Assembly (NCBI GenBank): GCA_030704615.1
Contig: CM060732.1
Location: 30,113,053 to 30,177,052, forward strand
Direction of reading: 5' to 3'
Length of the DNA: 64,000 nt
From: Takakia lepidozioides
Lineage: Eukaryota; Streptophyta; Takakiopsida; Takakiales; Takakiaceae
A program made the position numbers and the translations under genes. Numbering within the stretch: the first letter of the stretch is position 1; every line of letters starts with the position of its first letter. The notes under the pieces were generated by a model. The model did not search any database. It saw only the letters and a list, made by a program, of their open reading frames with translations, and was not told the DNA's origin. Positions 54,706-64,000 of the stretch are shown here, in pieces.

Positions 54706-56899
54706 CTCTGCCCGTTGGGCACATGCTTATGTCCACACATTCGGATCATCAAAGTTGAGGACTACTAAAGTCTCCCTACAAATAGATGCAGGCAAATCTG
54801 GCTCTCGGCCGAAGAGAAGAAAGTAAGGTGAGAAGGAGGCAAGTGAAGCTTGTTTGCTGAACCTATAGCCCATAGCTAGCCAAGGCAGTTGAAGGTCCCA
54901 ATCTCCTAGGTGTCCTTTCTGCAAACCTCTCTTGACTGTCTGAACAACTCTCTCCGCCAAGCCATCAGCCTCGGGATGATCCCGAGAAGTAGTGCGGTGA
55001 TCTATCAAGGCTTGCTCACACAAAGCCTGAAACTCCCCCAAGAACTCTCTCCCCTGATCCGTGAGTACCTCGGCTGGAGCACCAAATTGGCTAAGCACTC
55101 GATCTAATAATGCATACGCAGCCCTCTCACTTGCCTTGTCAGGCAATGCCACCAGTTCAATCCACTTGGAGAAATGTTCCATCATCACCAGCACATACTT
55201 GTTATGGCGAATCGTTAGTGGCAATGGGCCTGCGAAGGCAAGACTCCAACGATAGCCCAAACCCACCAATACTGCCCTTGCAGCAAACTATGAGTGCGCC
55301 GCACCCCAAAATGTCCCAACTCCTCATGGGCATGGCGTACCAATCGTGCTCGTTGTGTTGGATGAGGCACAATCCTCACTCGTCCATCCTCCCATACTCG
55401 GAGTAGATGAGTCCCCTCCCACCTCTTAGCTCGTTGTAGGATCCGATCTCTTTCCTTAGCAGTCCCACTGGCTGCTGTCTCTCTAGTACGAAGGTAGGCC
55501 AACACTGTCTGCATCTTCATGCACATCCTTAGCACCACTAAGCTCCTCACTGATCTCTCCAATATCATCATGCTCGCTCGTGCATGGATTACGACTCAAT
55601 CCATTTGCATCCCGATTGACAATACCGGCTCGATGCACCACCTGAAAGTCGTATTCTTGAAGCATAAGTGTCCACCGTGCAAGCTTCCCTGTAAGCTTGT
55701 CTGACTCCATCAACCACTTCAATGGTTGGTGATCCGTGACAAGGGTGAAGATATTGCCATAGAGGTAGCATCTGAAATGCGCCACTGCCCATACCGCAGC
55801 TAAACACTCCCCTTCATAAGAACTATACTTCGCCTCGACATCATTGTTTGAGCGGCTAGCATATGCCACTACGAACTCTCTTCCCTCATCATCCACCTAT
55901 GTGAGCACTGCTCCAATCCCCAGCATACTCCAATCCGTATATAGCTGGAAAGGCCGCTCCCGAATAGACCGCATCAGAATAGGTGTAGAAGTCAATCGAG
56001 CCTTGAGTTCCTCAAAGGCTTCTTCCTGCTCCTCCTCCCACTGCCACTCACTCCTGACCCACCTTGGTCAACTTAGTAAGAGCCTTTGCAATGCTGCTAA
56101 ATCCCTTGACAAACCGTCGATAGTAGTTTGCCAACCCCATGAAGCACGAACTCTGCTAACATCTATGGGGCGTGGAATGTGTGCAATGGCCTCCACCTTC
56201 GTCTTTTGAACACCCAATCCTCCAGGGTATATCATGTGACCCAGATACTCAATTTGGTTGTGGAAGAACTTGCACTTCCCAGGGTGCAATTTCAACCCAT
56301 ACGCTCTCAAGCGCTCAAACACCACATGAAGGTGTCTCTCATGCTCCTCAACCGTAGCACTAAAGACGATGATGTCATCAATGTAACACCGAGAAAAGTC
56401 TAGCCCCGCGAGAATCCTATCCATAACCCTCTGAAACTTTGTAGTAGCATTCTTCAACCCAAACGGTAGGAAGCGCTATTGGTACAAGCAATCCTTCCCA
56501 TGTTGGTCAATCCCCCAGAATGTCGTCTTTTGCTTGTCAGCCTCTTTGATTGGCAACTGGTGGTAACCAGATCGCAAGTCCAATGTGCTAAACACCTTCG
56601 CATGCCCAATGGCATTAAAGATTTCATCTGGAGTTGGCATGGCATATCTATCAGACTTAGTCTGACGGTTCACAGGACAATAATCCCCACACATCCTTCT
56701 TTCTGTCCAATTGCCATAGATATCCTTCTTATCTGGCATCACAGTTGCCGAGGCATATTCCCCGCCTGACAACTCCACCAATCCAGCTTCGAACAACTTC
56801 ATAGTCCGTGACTGGATCAATGACCTCTCCATGTTACTATACCGGTAGGGCCTTCGAAAGATTGGCGTGTCACTTGCCAAATCAATCCGTCCACCGTAA

Positions 56900-59800
56900 T
56901 TGCCTCACCCCATGGAGATCCGAGACCATGATAGATACGTCTTCTTCTTGGCTGAGCATGCACAACCACCTTCCAATTCCCCCCTCTGTTTTGTCATCGG
57001 AAGAAAAACTTGCTCCATGTATGAAGGCTGTGCTGGAACCACCTTCCCTTGAAGAGAAGAGGCCGGTACCTTGTATACTGAAGTTGGAGTATGCTATCAA
57101 ACTCTCCAATGTACTCAAGTTTGCTCATAGCAGGTCGTGTATTTCCCTTGCCCCACACGGAGTCTGCCAATATGTGGCACACAAGCCAGAATCAAAGGTT
57201 GTTTTGAGCTTCATGTCAAGAGCACGAATGCGGAAATGACGACCGTGTGAACCAAACCGCCATGTATGAGGTCGCGAATTGAGAGGGACCCCTTGCAATG
57301 TCTTGCCCAAATCTGAACCACCTCTCCTTGAGCAACGGCGTCATAAACTGAAGTCCGAAGCCACTATTGGAATGAACTTAGAGGCTGCAATTCCATGGGC
57401 AAATTTGTGAAAGAACATTCCGGCGGCCCGCTCCTCGTCGTGGGCGTCTAGTAACCAGCTTGGATGGTTCCGCCTCCATGAAAGCGTCTCTTCCTCTCGT
57501 TGCTGAACAAGATTATTGTATCTTTCCTACCACTCATGTATGGCTGGGGTGTTCTTCAGTATTGAAGTCATGCGCTGCTCAATCACCAAGGTCGGCAATT
57601 TTACCCTCTTCGATTTTTGGGCAAACGATTTGTCATGGTTCGTGCATCCTCCTCTTCCTTCCACATTTGAGGGGCTTCTCATCAACCCTTGTCATGTACT
57701 CCGTGCAATAGAACATAGCTTCTTGCAACGTATACCCTCCGCCATGCTACCCTCGGGTGCGCCATTTGTCTTACAAATCCTTTCAAAGTCTTCATATAAC
57801 GCTCAAGGAAGTACATCCACCGAGAATGAACGGGTCCGGCAATCGAAGCCTCTTCCACTAAATGCACTATCAAGTGCACTTGGATGTCAAAGAAGGAGGG
57901 AGGAAGGTGCATCTCCAACATACACATTACCTCCGCCGCCTCCTTCTTCATGCTTGGCAAATCTGCTTCTTCCAACTCTTTGGAGCAAATCCACCGGAAC
58001 AAGCCTCACAATCTATAGATTGTCTCGCGAACCTCGGGAGTCAATGTCCCACGTACTGCAATGGGCAAGATGTCTTGCAATAGATTGTGGTAGTCATGAG
58101 ACTTAAACCATGGACCCCGTCTTCTTCGCTGAACTTCATACGGAGGGATGACCCATAACCAGTGGTGTTCGGACAGCACTTATGGTGGCTATCACTTTCT
58201 TGTATTCCTCCTTTGTCCATTGCCAAGATGCATGCCTATACTTCCACCGTATAACACCCTTTGGGTCCACACCATTTTGTTCGGCCCATAGATGGCGCAT
58301 GCGACCCTGCTCCTCAAGCTCCTTTCTAACACCGAGAGAATCTCCTTTTGCAGCCACTCTCTTCTTTGTCGGCGTGCCATAAAGAACCCGAAAAAGGAAC
58401 GAGCAGACATTCTTCTCAATATGCATAGGATCTAGAAGATGGCGAATCTTCAGGTCCTACATATATCCACCCACAAAGACTTACACAATTTTTTTACTTG
58501 AAAGTGAAGTGACCTTGCAACGCATACCAAATGTGCAATATCACATGCATGCATATGGATATTGACGGTGTTTTTGTGGAATATGTACCGCCCAATATGA
58601 CAACTCGTAGAAGATTGAAAGTCGTTTCATGCCAGGCACGTCCACTTCACAGTCCGTGTCCGCATGGGCCTCCTTCCATCGGTCCTCCAAAACTGCCCGG
58701 ACGGTGTCATAGGGGGGGAACGTACTTCCTCTTTGTCAAACAAGTGTTTCTCTCTTCTTCTCCATCGATGGCTCATAGGAAGAAATTTACGATAGTTGGG
58801 ATACACCATCTTGTGAAGATGGCGGGAGCTATGTGCATCAAGATCATCGCCACAAGGCAAGCATGCATGATACCCTTTGGTGCTTAGCCCCGAGCAAACA
58901 GTTAGTCATGTACTACACATCCCACCACATTAGCAAAAACAAAAAGTTGTCATGTGCATGGCCATAATGCCATCACCCCACTAAGTGCACAAGACTGTCG
59001 CCGCTACTTCAAACAATCCCAATTTTCATCGATATTATCCAGCATTGACAAGTGAATGTACGCGGGTTGTTCATGGAGAACATAATATACCTGGATAATC
59101 ATGCATTGTCCAAAGCAAGATGTCTCTCATCTGAAAATATTGTCCGGCCATAGGGTCAAGTGAAGCATCCAATGCCGGGACCCCCCTCCATAGCTCTTTA
59201 AGTTCATCAACAAGAGGTCGCAAGTACGTGTCCATGTTTGCCACTTGTTTTTTCCCTACGAGACATTTACATCATTATTTCAATGCTCCACCAATATGCA
59301 GATTATACTACAAAATGAATTACACATCTTGCTCCATGATTATGTCACTCATCAATCTTGCATCTGAATTGCGTCAAAGATCAAAAATTTAATGTAAAGT
59401 CGAAGGCAATAATAAACATGAAATGAGTACACTCACCTGGCACAATGGTAGCCAACATGATATGGCATTTTTTAATTGAAAGATACGGAGGGATATTGTA
59501 ATTCACCATGGTCACCGGTCAAGTGGAATGACTACATGACTGGACAGAGATTGGGTTGACCCCATCCGAGGAGAAGCCGAGGTGGACATGTCGTGGGTCC
59601 TCCAAGAGAAAATGCCACATCTCTTCAATATGCCTCCATGCTTGTGAATCTTGTGGCCCACACACCTTTCCCGGGGGGCTCTGATGCGAGGCGTGCCATC
59701 TCATGAGTCTGGCCAATTCGGGGCTTCGGTATTGTGCCCTCAATCGCGGGATGATCGGAAAGTAATGCATTTTCTAGGATGAAATACCCCACGCCCCCCA

Positions 59801-60560
59801 CATGTAATCATCCCATTAGCACACATAATACAACAACCTTATGCATTTCCCTTTATGCAGCCTCTCCCTCATTTGGGTGTGAATGGTTAAAACCAAACAT
59901 CGCTCCTTCCACTTCTCACTCACTCCTTCCAAAACCACAATCAGATCTTGCATGAGTACTACTCTCTAAACCCTAAACTTTGTGGAATACACTTTACATA
60001 CATTGAGAAGATTAAAGAAAATAATCTCCATGCGAGGGGGAATGGCGCTTATACCTTGCGTGGTACTTTTTTCCCTTGGACATCATCCCGATATCGGTCT
60101 TTCTTGCACTTTGGGCACTTTGTGAGATGCGAATCCTCTCCGTAGTATAGGGTTTTATCACATGGACATGCATGAAAAATCTTATAGTCCATCCCCACAG
60201 AGTCCAAGACTTCGCGCGCCTCTTTCCGCGACCGTGGCATCCTGGGTTTCAAGTGTGGAGAAAGGATATAGTCTGCAATAGTTCGCATTATGGCAGACAT
60301 CCCAACATTACTTATGCAAATCGAATTTGAAGATTGAGCAAAAATAAGATTGTTGAAAGTCGACTCACTTTCGCCCCTTCGTACAAGGGAGTTCTCGCCT
60401 CCCTCTCCATGTCATTTGAGGGGGCCCTCAGGATCATCGATTGGTCGGGTTCCCTCTTCATGGGATGCATCAGCGCCCACATGATGCATTAAGAGATCAT
60501 CCATGGCTTGCACATCCTCCTGGTAATTCCATGCTCATTGTTGTTATCACTGTCACTATC
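56900..60560 (-). mobile_element. CACTA/EnSpm DNA transposon, TNP2-type transposase gene
   Basis: Read on the minus strand, the pieces follow the order of TNP2-like transposases: an N-terminal zinc motif HACPCDKTLYYGEDSHLTKC (60300-60049), RLMRWHAS and HLGFSSDGVNPISV (59770-59519), VDELKELWRGVPALDASLD (about 59250-59094, followed by a GT donor), RKFLPMSHRWRR (58860-58627), MHIEKNVCSFLFRVL (58426-58136), the DUF4218-like GPVHSRWMYFLERYMKTLKG (58002-57682), and the C-terminal MKLKTTFDSG and YIGEFDSILQLQYTRYRPLL (57310-56994). The gaps between pieces fit introns, though some small frame breaks remain. The CACTA terminal repeats were not found, so the borders are approximate. The 3' side joins gypsy element 2. 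Confidence 0.82.
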
Positions 60561-61686
60561 ACACTGTCATCGTCATCATCGTCCGGTACCGTGGGGGCGG
60601 CGTCTCACCCACGGCTCCCGCCTGATGTACTTGGGTTGTTTTCGGATAAGGTACCAAGAGAAAGCCGGGGACCGAGGGATGGATAAAGCTGATACGAACA
60701 AATGACAATGCATAGGGACATATATTATAATGTGTCCTTGCAACCATACACTTCATTATAAGCGAAATGCAAACACAACCTTCAATGTGTGTGTGCATCA
60801 ATATGTCATTCAATAATCTACTATATGTGCGCGCACGTACGCATGCAAAGTTTCAAACCCAAACAAAATCATTTGCCCCCCCCAATGATGCATTCACCCT
60901 ATCAAAATTTTGTTTATTAATGTGAAAGAAATCCTCATGCATTGCACCCAACAAACGGATGTGGCTCAGGCTTCATTTTTTCCTACATGTGTGCAACACC
61001 TGTACAAAGATCCAGCAGGAAAAAAAGAAAAAAAGAAAATGCCTCCCCAACGACGCACTCACCCTTGCACCATTTTTGAATTAAATGAATTAAAATAAAT
61101 GTTTGCATTTAGAAAATATATGATTGCGGTTTTAGGGGGGTTTTATTTTTCTATTTTGTTCTCTGCCTTTGTTTGCCCCACATCCGTGCCCAAAAAATGA
61201 GACAAAAAATAAATGGAAAAAAAATAAGTGGTGTTTCTAGGGTCACTTTTGCAGGAACTCTCTGAAAAGTGCGTAAAGTTGTTTGATAACTCAACTTTGG
61301 AATGCCAATGACACGAACAGATCTGTTATGGGTCTGGTCCAAATGACTTTGTTTACTCCCCAAATTGCATCACATTGCATATGCTATCATTAGGCATATG
61401 GCTTAAAAATGGAATAAAAATCATCTCCACTGCGAAACGACAACCCCTTGTTATGACACGTAGCTGCGTTAACACTAGAATGACCCATTGAATCCCTTGA
61501 TTCAAGCTTTTCATATCTTGGTCTCCTGTGCATAAGTATGTTTAGATCACATATGCAAGTTGCAACCCCCACGGACACGTAAAAAATTTACATCAATCGA
61601 TTACATCGGATATAAAAAGTTGTTTCCCATCTCTGAGACAATCTCCCTCTGCCCGTTACGTGATCCCTTCTCAAAGGAACCCTATT
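60561..61686. other. No gene recognised
   Basis: A/T-rich sequence with an A-rich run near 61020. It may be part of the CACTA element's 5' region; no terminal repeat or tandem subterminal motif was recognised. Confidence 0.4.
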
Positions 61687-62191
61687 CTATATACACTCCT
61701 TCGCTTTTTTAATCGGAGGTCCCTCATCCCGGGAGAACTCGTATGATGCAAATAGTTCGCTGCCAGCCTTAATAGTCCCTACATCACACAACAGTGTCTG
61801 CATCTCCCTCCAATATACTGTCGTATGACCACAAAAGCTCTCATGCCATCGCTTCGCTCGTCCCATACTATTGGTTCTCCTAGGATGATCCAAAAGACTA
61901 TTGACCAGCCTGCAGCAACATATGCCGAAGATTGTCGGGGTCACCCACCCACAAAATTGATCTCATAGGAGACCCCCCCGTCTTGTACATCTTCTCCGTG
62001 ACACACAAAATGTTAGGTGGGATGTATGGGCTTCGAGGCGTAGGAACTCCGCGGAGGTGTAGTATGGACCGTAGTAGGGAACCCAATGTCCACCATGCTA
62101 TTCTCCGAGGAGGAACCACAATATCATTGACCGTGAATAAACCCCGACCCATAGCAGGGCTGACTCTGGCTCTCACACCACTACCGCTCAC
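61687..62191 (-). pseudogene. SET-domain-like reading frame, frame-broken
   Basis: Two overlapping minus-strand frames (62191-61898 and 61944-61687). The first contains MGRGLFTVNDIVVPP, like the GRGLFA opening of a SET domain. The second ends GTIKAGSELFASYEFSRDEG, like the DIKAGEEL..SY close of a SET domain; LLDHPRRTNS lies where an NHSxxPN motif would be. The catalytic motif is not clearly preserved and the frames differ by one shift. It lies upstream of the CACTA transposase on the same strand and may be a captured host fragment or an accessory transposon gene. The assignment is tentative. Confidence 0.33.
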
Positions 62192-63600
62192 CGATCTCGA
62201 ACATCACATTTCTCTCGGGGGGTGGGAGGGGATTCGAGATGATTCCCCCACCACACGGGTGTGGTCCTCAGTCCTTTCCATTGGACTTGCCTTCCCATCG
62301 GCGGTCCGCCGGAGGAATCCGGCTGATGGCCAAGCCAGCCAGGGGAGGTCTCTAGGGCGACCTCTAGCCGCACCCCACCTTCGTGTTCGGGGGGCACCAT
62401 GCACTGGTGGTGGAGGTGGAGGTGTACTTTTGTAATGTCGGAGGTGCATCGGGGTACCGGGCTCGTCCATTACCAGAGGTGGACCAGGCAAAGAAACGAC
62501 GTGGGAGGGGGGAGGCCACAATCAGGGGTACCGCCCACTGGGAAACTTGGGGGGGGGGGGGGGTGCTCCTCCCGTCCACTCGCCTACGACACCCCCCCTA
62601 CGATCCTCCTCGACCCTGCGAGGGTCTGCATCTACGTGCAGGGGTGTGAATTAACCTTCACATCGGGCCATGCTTGGCACAAATTCTGCCAAGTAGACAA
62701 GGTGCGAGCGATGCGCCATCCAGTGTGCAATCGAGGAGTGTGCATCAGTCCTGCTGCAATGTGCGCTTAGTGAACGACGCATCAATACTTATGTCCGTAA
62801 TTTTGATTCATGTTATGCTTACCAAGTCATACTATACTTATTAGATAAACCTAAATGTACCTTAAATGAATGTTAATGAGAGGGGTGTGGAAAAACACTC
62901 CCCTTTGCCCGCATCCGCAATCTTTTCTTCTTTGTAATGTTTTCGACAACATTGTGACGCCTCCTGGTGGGTGGTGCCGTGCCCAGCGGTATCCGTCCCA
63001 CACTTAGTGCACCAACACTCAATCCTGTCGGGGGGGGGGTTAAAGGTGGACGTTGTTTGGACTGGTGGCCCGCGAGGGGGCACCGCGGCGCCCGACTCGA
63101 TCCTGAAGTGCACATCCTCCGATCCCCGGCAATCTGGCCCTCCCTTTTAGATGTAGCCTCATACCTTTTAACCCCCCCCCCAACCAACCGTCAATCCAAA
63201 CCCACCATAAAGAAAAGCAAACACCAATCCAACCGTCAACCAAAAAAAAAAAAAATAAAAACTAGAAACCCAAAAAGCCCCAACCTAAATCCAGAAAGGT
63301 GGCCGTCGCCTCCTGCGCACCATGCCACCCTGGCGTCGCATTTACGCGAGTTTTTTTTTTTTTTTTTGGGGGTCACAACCCCAGCGACGGACAGCGGGAC
63401 GCAGGGGCGACGTGTTTTTTTTATGGGGCCGGGGGTCGCAAGAAACAACGGCCAGCCGTCGCAATCTTCATTTTTACATTTTTAAAAAGGGCGGGCGCAG
63501 GCGTGCGACAGCCGGGCATCGCACGTGGGCGCCGCGCCCTTTTTTTTTCCCTAAGTGCTTCAAGCATCTCTTTCCCCTCCCGTTTTTGTTTGTTCTTTGG
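62192..63600. other. G/C-tract-rich sequence, no gene recognised
   Basis: Contains long single-base runs (G run near 62550, C run near 63172, A run near 63241, T run near 63350) and several overlapping low-complexity frames on both strands. None has a convincing protein pattern. Confidence 0.5.
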
Positions 63601-63613
63601 GAGAGAGGTAGTT

Positions 63614-63960
63614 CAGAGAGTGGGGTTTAGGGTGGAGGAGAAACGCACCTACTGTTGAGCCCGAGGTGGTCGCAAGGCCCCAAGAAGTTTGCCCCAACGC
63701 TGCTCCAACGCCCAAGGTAAGCACCGCCTCCTCCCTCACTTTCTGTCTTTCTTTCTTGCCCTAAGCACGGGCTGATGTTTCTCTCCCATGTGTGGTAGGA
63801 ACGCCGCGCAGAGGCGCGATCTAACGAGCTGAAGAGAGAGAGAGCCGTGGTGAGCGGGGAGAGACGCCCTGCAGTGGCGGGGACCCGCGTCGCTGGCAGC
63901 CGCGACAACACCGCAGCAGCTCGTCGCGCCAGCTTGCTTCAAGCACCAGCAGCAGCAGAG
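63614..63960 (+). other. Candidate first exons of a gene continuing to the right
   Basis: A telo-box-like GGGTTTAGGGT near 63625 is followed by sequence ending CGCCCAAG/GTAAGC at about 63717, a good donor. A second segment, 63799-63960, lies between TGTGGTAG and GTACGT and is open in one frame for 54 codons (starting ERRAEARSNELKRERAVVSG, rich in Ala and Arg). This looks like the 5' end of a gene whose main part lies outside the window. The product is unknown. Confidence 0.3.
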
Positions 63961-64000
63961 GTACGTCAGGGAAATTGCACTCTCCCTTTCCTCTCTGCTT

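Larger units (their letters stand above)
53866..56885 (-). mobile_element. Second Ty3/gypsy element, 5'-truncated, with PHD finger
   Basis: Minus-strand remnants in pol order: RT (56880-56476 with MCGDYCPVNRQTKSDRYAMP and STLDLRSGYHQLPI; 56457-56068 with CYIDDIIVFSATVEEHERHL), RNase H (55896-55483 with LVTDHQPLKWLMESDKL), integrase zinc region and core (55571-54727 with VLTDQGREFLGEF and the following Glu region), and a C-terminal frame (54705-54208) ending in a PHD finger. The sequence differs clearly from the chromovirus, so it is another lineage. Gag, protease and the 5' LTR are missing; at about 56890 the element abuts CACTA transposase sequence. Its 3' end is marked by the polypurine tract and LTR start at 53950, and the chromovirus is inserted just beyond. 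Several frame breaks make it inactive. Confidence 0.85.

Noticed and set aside
62383..63485. Overlapping Gly/Pro-rich frames on both strands
   Set aside because: They arise from G and C runs and overlap in up to four frames; no motif supports any of them.

Overview
The window is nuclear DNA of a land plant. The evidence is a set of plant gene families broken by GT-AG introns: a plastid RNA-polymerase-associated protein (PAP8/pTAC6), the catalytic subunit of serine palmitoyltransferase (LCB2), a Yellow Stripe-Like metal-chelate transporter (YSL) and a 1000-residue LRR receptor kinase of the PXY/TDR type. There is also a chromodomain Ty3/gypsy element primed by the plant initiator tRNA-Met site. 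I cannot name the species. No rRNA, tRNA or CRISPR was seen.

Layout. 1-22,100 is a rearranged locus. An intact LCB2 gene (minus strand, 9423-3281, 12 exons, about 493 aa) and a complete PAP8 gene (plus strand, 11708-15940) are divergently transcribed from a 2.3-kb spacer. Both neighbours also exist as inverted partial copies. A fragment of PAP8 exons 4-5 lies at 1-460 on the minus strand. A 5'-truncated, mutated LCB2 copy (exons 5-12) lies at 17461-21381 on the plus strand. A ~400-bp repeat occurs three times (2577-2998, 16017-16402, 21678-22094). PAP8 intron 3 carries a LINE fragment flanked by a 15-bp target duplication, and LCB2 intron 5 carries an RT fragment resembling a group II intron maturase.

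23,500-27,000 holds a class I methyltransferase resembling EEF1AKMT4. 28,391-29,256 is a Tc1/mariner-type (pogo/Tigger-like) remnant flanked by TA. 30,158-34,984 is the intact YSL gene (8 exons, 759 aa). 38,802-43,687 is the LRR receptor kinase (6 exons).

46,400-64,000 is transposon-rich. A chromovirus with 728/727-bp LTRs and a perfect TGAGC target duplication (46712-53679) sits within older retroelement sequence. Next to it is the 3' half of a second Ty3/gypsy element, whose polyprotein ends in a PHD finger instead of a chromodomain. It abuts a CACTA/EnSpm transposase gene (about 60,300 to 56,950). Upstream of that is a broken, SET-domain-like reading frame. The right edge may hold the first exons of another gene.

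The host genes do not form one pathway: PAP8 acts in plastid transcription, LCB2 in ER sphingolipid synthesis, YSL in metal transport, the receptor kinase in peptide signalling and the methyltransferase in protein modification. The most unusual observations are the PHD-finger retroelement, the inverted PAP8/LCB2 duplication, the shared group II-like RT fossil and a phase-neutral candidate cassette exon in PAP8. Exon borders were read by eye from splice sites, frame and family knowledge. No alignment or database search was run.
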